NCBI GenBank assembly: GCA_964541025.1
Contig: CAZIOW010000020.1
Span: forward strand, 1-30,038
Direction of reading: 5' to 3'
Length of the DNA stretch: 30,038 nucleotides
DNA from: JAGDXO01 sp964541025
Lineage (GTDB): Archaea > Thermoplasmatota > Thermoplasmata > Thermoplasmatales > GCA-001856825
How positions within the stretch are numbered: the first letter of the stretch is position 1; each line of letters opens with the position of its first letter. The position numbers and the translations under genes are program-made. Under the pieces are notes generated by a model. It worked only from the letters and a program-made list of their open reading frames with translations. It searched no databases and was not told where the DNA came from. Shown one piece after another: positions 1 to 7,270 of this stretch.

Positions 1-204
1 ATAGGTTCGTTTGGCTACACAAATATAGGGGCACTTAATGGCCCGGCACCAATTCTTGCATTCCCAACAGATACAGTGGTCATGATAGTGGTTTATATCA
101 TAATATATGTGTTCGGCCTGAGAGCTGGATACAAGACAGAGGATTTACAGGCAATCATAGATGAGCAAGCAACTCCAGAACCTGAAGCGCCAGCACAGGT
201 CTAA
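1..204 (+). CDS. C-terminal fragment of a membrane permease (probably APC-type amino acid transporter)
   Basis: The reading frame is open from the first base and stops at TAA 202-204, giving the last 67 residues of a protein whose start lies outside the window. It has a short loop, a hydrophobic segment (about residues 24-44, rich in V, I, Y and F) that reads as a last transmembrane helix, and a charged cytoplasmic tail ending in Pro/Ala/Glu-rich sequence. A final helix followed by a short polar tail is usual for archaeal APC-superfamily amino acid permeases, but no substrate motif is left here. The membrane-protein call is firm. The permease family is inference. Confidence 0.5.
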   Translation: MGSFGYTNIGALNGPAPILAFPTDTVVMIVVYIIIYVFGLRAGYKTEDLQAIIDEQATPEPEAPAQV

Positions 205-241
205 TACTAAAATTTTAATATTTTATTTATCTTTTTAATCT

Positions 242-1078
242 ATGGATTTTGAAATTTTTGGAAGAGTGACCATAGGGGTTTTGAATTTTGACGAATACTC
301 TTTGATAATAGATTCCGGAATAGATGAGAATGAAATAAGGAAGGTGATGAATAATCTATCAAGAAATAATAGAAAAATTTTGGCTTTGCTTATTACACAT
401 TCTCATTCAGATCATTCCGGAGGGGCATACTTTGCTAACAAGCGTGGATTAAAAATTTATTCATCCAGGATGGAAGCTGATCTTATTATGAATCCTTCAC
501 TGCTTAATGTAATAATCTCAGGTTTCTATAACAACCAGATATCTGAATCTAAATTTGTAACTCCGAATTATGTTAAGGTAGATTACCTCGATCAAGAATT
601 CAAAGTAGGGGATGATATTATTGAAGTGATAGACCTGAAGGGACATACATTAGGACAGGTAGGATTTAGAGCGAATGATGTGTTATTTGCTGCTGATTCT
701 TTATTTTCCATTGAAATACTGGAAAAACATCCAATTCCCTACGTTCTAAATGTACCAGATTTTATAAAAACCCTAGATAAACTTAATGAATTCACCGGTA
801 AAATTGTAATAAGTCATGGAGGATTGATTGAAGATAACAAAAAGACTATTTCTTACAATAAGAAGAGAATTGAGGAGATGATAGAGCTTTTCAGGGATTT
901 TTCTTTAAATGGCATTGAAATGAATTCTCTCATCAGAAAAATTTTGACTCATTATGCAACTGAAAGAAACATCCTTAACTATTTCCTTGATACTACTGCA
1001 ATAAAGTCCATCATTTTTTCGTATGGCAATATTGAATATAAGGATGGAGATTTGATTGTTACACCAGCAATAGAATGA
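242..1078 (+). CDS. MBL-fold metallo-hydrolase
   Basis: Metallo-beta-lactamase superfamily hydrolase of 278 residues, probably cytoplasmic. The signature THSHSDHSGG lies at residues 52-61 and supplies H53, H55, D57 and H58. The other expected metal ligands are H135 (KGHTLG), D152 (AADSLF) and H192 (SHGG), so a dinuclear zinc site is complete. The region after about residue 195 is helical and resembles the C-terminal part of glyoxalase-II-like and general MBL proteins. The substrate cannot be read from sequence. No Shine-Dalgarno precedes ATG 242, but an AT-rich TATA-like stretch lies about 25 bp upstream, so the mRNA is probably leaderless. The gene stands alone and converges on the MscS gene. 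Confidence 0.88.
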   Translation: MDFEIFGRVTIGVLNFDEYSLIIDSGIDENEIRKVMNNLSRNNRKILALLITHSHSDHSGGAYFANKRGLKIYSSRMEADLIMNPSLLNVIISGFYNNQISESKFVTPNYVKVDYLDQEFKVGDDIIEVIDLKGHTLGQVGFRANDVLFAADSLFSIEILEKHPIPYVLNVPDFIKTLDKLNEFTGKIVISHGGLIEDNKKTISYNKKRIEEMIELFRDFSLNGIEMNSLIRKILTHYATERNILNYFLDTTAIKSIIFSYGNIEYKDGDLIVTPAIE

Positions 1079-1211
1079 AGAATAACAATATGAATTTCGA
1101 ATTATTTATAAAAAATTTACAATTTTATTTACAGAATAATATAACGACAATAGTCATTTTGCTAATTTAACCTAATATTCATAAAAATAAAGATAATTTA
1201 ATATAACCCTT

Positions 1212-2090
1212 TTATTTGTTAATTGGAATTATATTTGATATTCTTTCCAATATATCGGATCTGAGCCTTTCCTTGTCTGTGATTTCTGCATTGAACGTTA
1301 TTTTTACTAAATAGGTTGAGATTGTTATCTCTTCAATGATTATTGATAGATATTTTATTGTTTCAAACGATTTTATTTCTCTTTCTATCATCTCCTTCAG
1401 TAATTGGAAATTAATACCTCTTGGGATCTCAATTCTTATTGTAGAAGATCTGTCCTTTAGATTTGTTGCGATTGTAGATTGTATTACTACATTATTAGGT
1501 ATTTTGACAAAATTGCCTTCTGGCTCTTTTATGGTTACGAAAAAGACTGTGATATCTTCGACCATCCCCCTGATTGATGCCCTAAATTCATCTCTTGAGA
1601 AGAATTTCGGAGATGCCGCCGGAAACAGATAATTGTACTGCCACGTACTTATTTCCACATAGTCTCCAATGATGAATGGCTTTGCCCATAGTATAAGAAC
1701 TCCGCCGAAAAAATTAGATAATACAGTTTGAGCGGCCATTCCTATTATAACACTTCCGAATGCACTTCCCAGTACTACAGATGAGAGGTCGACCCCCATA
1801 ATAGCAAGTGCAGAAAGTATTATAACGAAATAACCCAAAATGGATAGAGTAAATAAAACAGGCTTTAATATTCCCTTATTTGTCCTATTTAAAAGGATTT
1901 TTTCAAACACTCTTAAAAATATCCTGAGCAATATGTACAATATTATGCTTACAAATAGAGCTTCGACAAGATTAGAATATTTAATGGGTACAATATTTAG
2001 AACTTTGGTCATAATATAAATTATGATTATGAAAAAGGTCCCTATTATCAGGGTTAACCAGATTTTTAATAAGGGGTCGCTTTTGGCCAT
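1212..2090 (-). CDS. MscS-family mechanosensitive ion channel
   Basis: Small-conductance mechanosensitive channel of 292 residues, a membrane protein that releases solutes under osmotic down-shock. Hydrophobic helices lie near residues 11-31, 41-63 and 78-100. The pore-lining helix is at about 104-133, with the Gly/Ala-rich pattern of the MscS TM3 (GSAFGSVIIGMAAQ). It runs into WAKPFIIGDYVEI, the start of the MscS beta domain. The rest forms the cytoplasmic vestibule. The length matches the minimal MscS type. The gene is divergent from the small site-2 protease across a 78-bp AT-rich spacer and convergent with the MBL hydrolase. Confidence 0.9.
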   Translation of the reverse strand: MAKSDPLLKIWLTLIIGTFFIIIIYIMTKVLNIVPIKYSNLVEALFVSIILYILLRIFLRVFEKILLNRTNKGILKPVLFTLSILGYFVIILSALAIMGVDLSSVVLGSAFGSVIIGMAAQTVLSNFFGGVLILWAKPFIIGDYVEISTWQYNYLFPAASPKFFSRDEFRASIRGMVEDITVFFVTIKEPEGNFVKIPNNVVIQSTIATNLKDRSSTIRIEIPRGINFQLLKEMIEREIKSFETIKYLSIIIEEITISTYLVKITFNAEITDKERLRSDILERISNIIPINK

Positions 2091-2168
2091 TCATTCTATA
2101 TATTTTAAAAAAATAAATAATTACCCTCTTTTAGTTGTAGGTATTAAATATTCATAATTACTTTCGAT

Positions 2169-2804
2169 GTGAAAAGAATGGTTACATATACCGTCGAATA
2201 CAAAAGAAGCTTTTTCTCAAAAAAGGAGATCCAGGACATTCTTATTTCAGTGATTGTTCTGTCCATAGCCCTTTTCTTCGTAATTGAAAGATATTCTTTT
2301 CCACCTTCTATAAATCTTTTTGATAAACTGGCTATAGCATTTCTTATGGTTATAACAGCATTCTTTCTGCATGAGATGAGTCATAAATTTACTGCAATCA
2401 GAATGGGTGCCTGGTCTGAATTCAGGATGTGGCCCCTGGGAGTTCTACTCACACTTATCACGGGATTAATAGGATTCCTATTCGCTCTCCCCGGTGCAGT
2501 ATATTTTGCAAGTTATAGGAATCCAGTAAGGGAGGGCAAAATAGCACTAGCTGGTCCAATGACGAATATTATTATAGCTCTGATCCTTCTACCGGTTTTC
2601 CTATTGATGAACTCATCATTATTTGTTCACGTTGCATTATTTTTCATGATATATATAAATATATGGCTGGCTTTTTTTAATCTTCTCCCGATACCGCCAC
2701 TTGATGGAAGCAAAGTATTCGCATGGAGCAAAAGAAACTGGGGGCTGGTTATAGGAATAGCCATAATTCTACTACTGTACGATTTTATTTTCCTTTCTAT
2801 TTAA
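2169..2804 (+). CDS. Small M50-family (site-2 protease-like) membrane zinc metalloprotease
   Basis: Intramembrane protease-like protein of 211 residues. The zinc motif HEMSH is at residues 68-72 (H68, E69, H72) inside a helix, and the second conserved element, LLPIPPLDGSK, places the third ligand at D179. There are about five or six membrane helices and no PDZ domain, which fits the compact archaeal M50B/SREBP-protease group. Such proteases cut membrane-bound regulators or signal peptides, but the substrate is unknown. The start is GTG 2169, with an alternative in-frame ATG at 2178. The TATA-like stretch near 2140-2150 fits a leaderless mRNA at the GTG. Its stop directly abuts the stop of the convergent 73-residue gene. 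Confidence 0.88.
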   Translation: MKRMVTYTVEYKRSFFSKKEIQDILISVIVLSIALFFVIERYSFPPSINLFDKLAIAFLMVITAFFLHEMSHKFTAIRMGAWSEFRMWPLGVLLTLITGLIGFLFALPGAVYFASYRNPVREGKIALAGPMTNIIIALILLPVFLLMNSSLFVHVALFFMIYINIWLAFFNLLPIPPLDGSKVFAWSKRNWGLVIGIAIILLLYDFIFLSI

Positions 2805-3026
2805 TTACTTTTGTGTAAATAAAAACCAAGTATAATCTCCAACATCTATATGCTGATTTATCTTGAATTTTTCCCCATCCAGAAGTAGATAATCATTTTC
2901 CTTAAATGTTTTCCATTCTTCGGACCCCACTTTAAAACCTACACCAAAATACGCTGGATTCTCGGAGAATTTAATAATTTCCCTTTCAATGATTTTATCT
3001 TCTTTCCCTATTACAAGCCTTGCCAT
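2805..3026 (-). CDS. Hypothetical 73-residue protein downstream of DedA
   Basis: Small soluble protein I do not recognise. It is rich in Lys, Glu and aromatic residues, has no Cys and no membrane helix, and is predicted mostly beta (alternating hydrophobic pattern, ending in WFLF). The reading frame begins 14 bp after the DedA stop on the same strand, so the two are probably cotranscribed. It ends exactly against the stop of the convergent site-2 protease gene. Balanced amino acid use and the operon-like position support a real gene. Function is unknown. Confidence 0.65.
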   Translation of the reverse strand: MARLVIGKEDKIIEREIIKFSENPAYFGVGFKVGSEEWKTFKENDYLLLDGEKFKINQHIDVGDYTWFLFTQK

Positions 3027-3040
3027 GCGATTGTAATCAT

Positions 3041-3670
3041 TTATTTCTTAATTCTTTTTTGGTACACATAAACCACGTAAACAACTACGAATATTGCAAA
3101 GAATGCTAGCAGTATGTATCCTATATCAGTTATGAGAGGGATTATTTTCTCCCAATTACTTCCGGTTTCATATCCTACAGTAGCTAGAGCAGTTGACCAG
3201 ATTAATGAACCGCTAAAAGTAAATAATGAGAATTTTAATATGTTCATTGACGCAATTCCGGCCGGAATACTCATATAGGATCTGAAACCAGGTATAAATC
3301 TTCCAAAGAATACAGTCCATTCACCTTTCTGATTGAACCAATTCTCTACCCTTAAAAGATGATCTTCCCTGAATCCCACATACTTGCCAATCGCTAGAAT
3401 TATAGGCCTACCACCTAGCAGTGAAATATAGTAAAGAATAATATTCCCAATGAATCCACCAATCGATCCTGTCAGAGAGTACAATACAAGCAATGGGATA
3501 TTCCCGTTGGATACAAATCCTGCAAATGTCATTATTATTTCTGAAGGAAATGGCAGGCCAATACCTTCCATTATCATAAGGAATAAAACTCCCAAGGGCC
3601 CTAAGCTATTTATAATATGTAACGACAGTGATAAAAGATAGGAAATCAATCCTACGAAAGACACCTGCAA
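3041..3670 (-). CDS. DedA family (SNARE-associated/VTT domain) membrane protein
   Basis: Integral membrane protein of 209 residues. The family core is clear: a re-entrant segment around EGIGLPFPSEIIM (about residues 36-48), the GG-x-G-N element after the second hydrophobic stretch, and the second re-entrant motif GRFIPGFRSYMSIPAG (about 123-138) with its conserved Arg residues, followed by two C-terminal helices. DedA proteins are implicated in lipid translocation across the membrane and in envelope homeostasis. The archaeal substrate is not known. It is divergent from the MFS gene through a 59-bp spacer with a shared TATA-like element. Confidence 0.9.
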   Translation of the reverse strand: MQVSFVGLISYLLSLSLHIINSLGPLGVLFLMIMEGIGLPFPSEIIMTFAGFVSNGNIPLLVLYSLTGSIGGFIGNIILYYISLLGGRPIILAIGKYVGFREDHLLRVENWFNQKGEWTVFFGRFIPGFRSYMSIPAGIASMNILKFSLFTFSGSLIWSTALATVGYETGSNWEKIIPLITDIGYILLAFFAIFVVVYVVYVYQKRIKK

Positions 3671-3696
3671 ATTTATCAGTGTGAAAATGTTACGGC

Positions 3697-3706
3697 ATAT
3701 ATAAAA
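3697..3706. promoter_or_regulatory. Shared TATA-like element between DedA and MFS genes
   Basis: The 59-bp divergent spacer contains ATATATAAAA, centred about 29 bp from the ATG of the MFS gene on one side and about 32 bp from the ATG of the DedA gene on the other. Archaeal TATA boxes sit about 25 bp before the transcript start, so one element could serve both directions and give leaderless or nearly leaderless mRNAs. The position is seen in the sequence. Bidirectional use is inference. Confidence 0.5.
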
Positions 3707-3729
3707 TATTTCATAGAGAGTAGAGCTTT

Positions 3730-4905
3730 ATGAAGGAAAATACTAAAAATCTCAGGGAACTCAAGAGTATTTACGCATCCTCCATTTTGACAGGAATCCC
3801 GATGGGTTTTAACTTCGTTGCATTCCCTATTTATCTTAGTCTTGTTGGTTATAATAGCTTCGAAATAGGACTTATAATAGCAGTAGGAACCCTTGTCGGA
3901 GCTGTTTTCATGATTCCTATGGGTATTCTCTCTGATAAATATGGCAGGTTGAAATTTATCGTAATAGCAAGAGCATTGAGTGCATTTTCATTTCTATTGC
4001 TTGTATTTAGTTACAATGTAATAATTGTATATATGTCCAACATTATACAGGGAGTCGCTTTTGCAAACATAGGATCTTCTTTCAGTGCCCTTATGAGTGA
4101 GAAGACAACATATGAGAACAGGAATTTCGTTTTCTCGAGAAATACGTTCTTCTCAGGAATCAGCATGGCAGGTGGAATGATTCTCTCCAATTTTCCCAGT
4201 TATCTTATAAGTCTAAAATTTACCATTTTTTTCTCTTTCAGGTACATTTTTTTAGTTTTCTTTTTAATACAAGTTTTATCTCTGATTATATTCCTAAGGA
4301 TAAGTGAAGATTATATTCCTGTTAAAAGAAAGGGAATCAGCAAAGAAACAATGAAAACTGTGTGGAAGCTAGGAGTACTTGGGATGATAGGTCTTGGCGC
4401 AGGAATAATTGTAAGATTGTTCTCCCTATGGTTTTATTTAAAATTTGGTCTTAATATCGGCACAATAGGAAATTTTTTCGCTATTTCCCAATTTCTTACA
4501 GCTGTCGCCAATTTATTTTCTGCGAGGTTAGCAGCCTTTATGGGAACTGTTAAATCTATTGTAACAACTGAGGCATTATCAGTGATCATATTAGTGCTGT
4601 TGCCTCTTTCCCCATCTCCAGCAATGGCGATAGTTCTATACATTACTAGGTCCCTTTTAATGAACATGTCTTCACCTGTTATGACTGCCTTTACAATGAG
4701 CATTATTAAGAATGAAGAGCGCGCTACAGCTGCCTCCATAATACAACTTTTTGATAGTGCACCCAGGTCATTTGGACCTGCCATCGGAGGATATTTCTAT
4801 TCCATAGGTAATTTGGACCTTCCTTTCTACATTACAGCCTTCCTTTACTCTGTTTCAATAACATTTTTCTTTATTCTTTTTAGGAAAACGAGGTTGTACA
4901 GATGA
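3730..4905 (+). CDS. Major facilitator superfamily transporter
   Basis: Secondary transporter of 391 residues with about 12 hydrophobic helices. The loop between TM2 and TM3 carries the MFS motif A as GILSDKYGR (residues 65-73, D69 and R73). The second half has the usual repeat around SAPRSFGPAIGGYFY. It resembles multidrug-efflux-type MFS proteins of thermoacidophilic archaea, but no substrate can be assigned. The stop overlaps the next start as ATGA (4902-4905), so the downstream HNH nuclease is probably translated by coupling. Confidence 0.88.
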   Translation: MKENTKNLRELKSIYASSILTGIPMGFNFVAFPIYLSLVGYNSFEIGLIIAVGTLVGAVFMIPMGILSDKYGRLKFIVIARALSAFSFLLLVFSYNVIIVYMSNIIQGVAFANIGSSFSALMSEKTTYENRNFVFSRNTFFSGISMAGGMILSNFPSYLISLKFTIFFSFRYIFLVFFLIQVLSLIIFLRISEDYIPVKRKGISKETMKTVWKLGVLGMIGLGAGIIVRLFSLWFYLKFGLNIGTIGNFFAISQFLTAVANLFSARLAAFMGTVKSIVTTEALSVIILVLLPLSPSPAMAIVLYITRSLLMNMSSPVMTAFTMSIIKNEERATAASIIQLFDSAPRSFGPAIGGYFYSIGNLDLPFYITAFLYSVSITFFFILFRKTRLYR

Positions 4906-5531
4906 AAAAGATTGATCCCGCAGTACTTGAAAGGTTGGAAAGAAAATATTCTCAGTATGGTCAAATATCTGATGCATGTAAAAATGGAAGCACGGAAGAT
5001 TCAAAAATTCCATGGAATGTAGTTAAAACAATAGTTCTGGAAAGAGATGGATACAGTTGTAGAATCTGCGGGAGATCTCCCATTGTACAGCAATTTAAAA
5101 ATGACACTCAGAAAGTAAGATTCGATTTAGAGGTACACCATATAATTCCAAGAATAGCTGGCGGTTCTGATTCGCCAAAAAATCTTGTAACTTTGTGCAA
5201 AAGCTGCCATGTTAAGACTTTTAAGAACAATTATAGCGGTATACCTATGTTATCTTTAAGTCTTAATGATACTACTGAAATCTTTACTGATAGCAGGAAA
5301 CTTATAGAATACAGTCATTCCTGTCAACCCTTTGAAATTGATAATTTCTTCTTTAGGGATAAAAAGTTCACTTTAAATACTACCATAAAAGGCTCAATTT
5401 GCAAATATTCTTCCTTAAATCTTGTTTACGATACAATCAACGAAAAGGAAATTCTAGTTGATGAAATAGTAATTAAAAATAAGAAAGGAGATTTAATAAT
5501 AGGGTTGATAGAGAACTATCAACCACTTTAG
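4902..5531 (+). CDS. HNH endonuclease domain protein
   Basis: A 209-residue protein with a complete HNH (McrA-like) nuclease fold at about residues 38-105. It has the zinc pair C53/C56 (CRIC), the catalytic histidines in VHHIIPR (H79, H80), N94 in the NLVTLCKSCH block, and the second zinc pair C99/C102. The C-terminal 100 residues have no motif I recognise and look mostly beta. The start overlaps the MFS stop (ATGA), and the 3' end overlaps the convergent ssb gene by 4 bp. HNH proteins of this shape cut double-stranded DNA in repair, defence or mobile elements. Nothing nearby marks a mobile element, so its role is open. Confidence 0.85.
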   Translation: MKKIDPAVLERLERKYSQYGQISDACKNGSTEDSKIPWNVVKTIVLERDGYSCRICGRSPIVQQFKNDTQKVRFDLEVHHIIPRIAGGSDSPKNLVTLCKSCHVKTFKNNYSGIPMLSLSLNDTTEIFTDSRKLIEYSHSCQPFEIDNFFFRDKKFTLNTTIKGSICKYSSLNLVYDTINEKEILVDEIVIKNKKGDLIIGLIENYQPL

Positions 5532-5953
5532 TATCTTCTTCTAAAATTTCTGTTCCCGCCGCCAAAGTCCCTTCTTGGTCTTCTTTCTGTTTCTTCTGCC
5601 TGATACTCCTTTTCACTCATGTCAAGGGACTCGTTTATTTCTCCAACTTCGCTGTCTGATTTCTTTATGCTTCCGTATTTTCCTACGTTTAATCTCATGT
5701 GGCCTCTAACAAGGCTTACATATCCATTTTCGACAACTATGCTGTCTCCAACTTCAACCTGACTTGCCTGTTCATTCCATAATGACATTGTTACTTTTCC
5801 TGTTTCATCGCCGAGAACTGCCTCGGTCACGCTTTTCTGTTCGCCATATCTTGTCTGGATTTGCTTTGGTTCGCCAACATTCAAAACTTTCGCCAATACG
5901 GTTACTCTTTTGGATCCCTGATTGAGATCCTTCACTTTCGTAAATTCGTCCAT
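5528..5953 (-). CDS. Single-stranded DNA-binding protein (single OB fold, archaeal type)
   Basis: OB-fold protein of 141 residues resembling the crenarchaeal/Thermoplasma-type SSB. Residues about 1-95 form the OB barrel, with the RPA-like strand pattern VTEAVLGDETGKVTMSLWN. The tail is acidic first (GEINESLDMSEKEYQAEE) and then Arg/Gly-rich (RRPRRDFGGGNRNFRRRY). It would coat single-stranded DNA during replication and repair and recruit partners through the tail. The RG-rich end differs from the acidic tip of bacterial SSB. The 3' end overlaps the HNH gene by 4 bp. The promoter and leader lie in the AT-rich gap upstream. Confidence 0.88.
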   Translation of the reverse strand: MDEFTKVKDLNQGSKRVTVLAKVLNVGEPKQIQTRYGEQKSVTEAVLGDETGKVTMSLWNEQASQVEVGDSIVVENGYVSLVRGHMRLNVGKYGSIKKSDSEVGEINESLDMSEKEYQAEETERRPRRDFGGGNRNFRRRY

Positions 5954-5975
5954 ATTATACCATTCCTTTTGTCTA

Positions 5976-5988
5976 GAGCTAAAAGCTC
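5976..5988 (-). promoter_or_regulatory. Hairpin at the predicted 5' end of the ssb leader
   Basis: A perfect 5-bp stem, GAGCT and AGCTC around an AAA loop, lies 22 bp upstream of the ssb start codon. A TATA-like TATTAATA at 6011-6018 on the same strand predicts a transcript start near 5988, which would place the hairpin at the very 5' end of a roughly 35-nt leader. Dyad and spacing are seen. A role in mRNA stability or autoregulation is inference. Confidence 0.35.
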
Positions 5989-6285
5989 AAACTCCATAGC
6001 ACATACAACCTATTAATACTTTCCCTGTTCATTTCTCCGTTAATAATTCTAATCTTATTCTAATAATATAAAATTTTATTCTGATTTATTCATTTATAAA
6101 TTATATCAATAAATGAAATTCAAATTTTATATCCATTTAAACATAACATTTATTATATTCTTGTATGAAGCGAAACCCTAATTATAAGAATAAATTGCAT
6201 TTCATTTAAAAAATCTAACTTTCATGGTATAATCATTCGAAATTTTACAATTATAATGAATGATAAATTACAAGAAATTAATTAG

Positions 6286-6321
6286 TTTTAAATATTAGTT
6301 ATATTTATCCATAGATGGTGA
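6286..6321 (+). promoter_or_regulatory. Promoter and ribosome binding site of AdoMet decarboxylase
   Basis: TATA-like TTTTAAATA at 6286-6294 predicts a transcript start near 6315. The Shine-Dalgarno GGTGA at 6317-6321 lies 7 nt before ATG 6329. The predicted leader is therefore only about 14 nt and is almost entirely the ribosome site. This is the same layout as the proteasome alpha gene further right, and it decides the speH start. Confidence 0.55.
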
Positions 6322-6328
6322 CGCCTTA

Positions 6329-6718
6329 ATGTCCATTGGAATTCATATAATTGCGGATCTGAAAGGGGTTGAATCTGGGAAAATTTCCAACGTAGATGAA
6401 GTAAAGAAAATAATGGAAGGGGCGGTAAAAGCTGGAGAACTAACAAAGATTAGATCACACTATCATCAATTTACTCCAGAAGGCGTAAGTGGAATTATAC
6501 TTATTGCAGAGTCACACCTTAGTTTTCATACATGGCCTGAATATGGGCTTGTAACTTTGGATATCTTCACCTGTGGACCTACGGAGAAGGCTGAAACAGC
6601 ATTTGAATACATTATTGATAAGGTTTCACCGCAAACCGTTGAATACAAAGAGATAGAGAGAGGGTTAGATTACCCTAGAGGCTCGCAGAAGAAAGAATTG
6701 GAAATAGGCGCAATATAA
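6329..6718 (+). CDS. speH: S-adenosylmethionine decarboxylase proenzyme
   Basis: Pyruvoyl enzyme of 129 residues, the usual length of the short prokaryotic class. It decarboxylates AdoMet to give the aminopropyl donor for spermidine-type polyamines. The self-cleavage site is AESHLSFHTWPE: cleavage between E61 and S62 turns S62 into the pyruvoyl group. H67 (FHTWPE) and C82 (FTCG) are the conserved processing and catalytic residues. GGTGA 7 nt before the ATG supports this start. It pairs functionally with the agmatinase and aIF5A genes 3 kb away. It converges on hjc with a 46-bp spacer. Confidence 0.96.
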   Translation: MSIGIHIIADLKGVESGKISNVDEVKKIMEGAVKAGELTKIRSHYHQFTPEGVSGIILIAESHLSFHTWPEYGLVTLDIFTCGPTEKAETAFEYIIDKVSPQTVEYKEIERGLDYPRGSQKKELEIGAI

Positions 6719-6764
6719 ACAGCATTCATTTTAAAAATTCCCTACTAAAAGGAATCCCGTTTAA

Positions 6765-7265
6765 TCAGAAGAGATATTCTAGAAGTGATGAAAGCGGCAA
6801 TCCAGAATCCCACTTAAGTACGAATGTGCCGGATTTTGTTGTCACAATCTTTGGCACGATCTCAGATAACAATCTGTATTTTCCCCCAAAATCGAAACTG
6901 AATGTGAATATTCTCCAGGGATCTCCTTTGACACCTTTAAGTCTGAAAGCATATAGGGGCATTATCTTTGTCCTTTTCAGAATTTCCAAATATGATTCTG
7001 CCTGAATCTGCGATCTTTTTGATGATGATGAAAAATTTATAACTTTTTCTTTAGAACTCTTTATTTCAACAGGTAAACTTATGTCGTCTCTTATAATTAT
7101 TATATCATAACCATGACTACCCGCTGCTCTGACTACTAAAAAAGGTCTGTTCATTATTCTTTCCCGCATTACCTCTGTGAGCCAGCCTATAGTCTTTAAC
7201 TTCTGCTCTTCACCGGCAAATATACTTTTTAATTCCCTTTCATAAATACTTCCATTTTTGCTCAA
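6765..7265 (-). CDS. hjc: Holliday junction resolvase Hjc
   Basis: Archaeal Holliday junction resolvase with a restriction-enzyme-like nuclease fold, resolving four-way junctions in recombination. N-terminal GSIYERELK gives the catalytic E9. VVRAAGSHGYD gives D54, and LPVEIKSSK gives E67 and K69, together the Hjc active site. It is 166 residues, longer than the usual 120-145. An extra segment of about 25 residues (17-41) lies between the first helix and the VVRAAGS strand, and the C-terminus extends past the WRIF strand. The start is TTG 7265, chosen because it gives the normal Hjc N-terminus. It begins 5 bp after the rfcS stop, so clamp loader and resolvase are cotranscribed. Confidence 0.87.
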   Translation of the reverse strand: MSKNGSIYERELKSIFAGEEQKLKTIGWLTEVMRERIMNRPFLVVRAAGSHGYDIIIIRDDISLPVEIKSSKEKVINFSSSSKRSQIQAESYLEILKRTKIMPLYAFRLKGVKGDPWRIFTFSFDFGGKYRLLSEIVPKIVTTKSGTFVLKWDSGLPLSSLLEYLF

Positions 7266-7270
7266 GAGTA

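Larger units (their letters stand above)
5954..6328. other. AT-rich 375-bp intergenic region between divergent ssb and speH
   Basis: This gap holds the promoters of ssb (minus) and AdoMet decarboxylase (plus), which are both near its edges. The middle (about 6030-6280) is extremely AT-rich and has no plausible reading frame. It contains a separated inverted repeat of AAATGAAAT (near 6113) and ATTTCATTT (near 6203). I see no tRNA, no T-loop consensus and no iterated origin-box repeat, so I do not assign a function to the middle. Confidence 0.6.

Noticed and set aside
5954..6328. Replication origin in the AT-rich gap next to ssb
   Set aside because: No repeated origin-recognition boxes and no cdc6/orc1 gene nearby; AT richness alone is not evidence.
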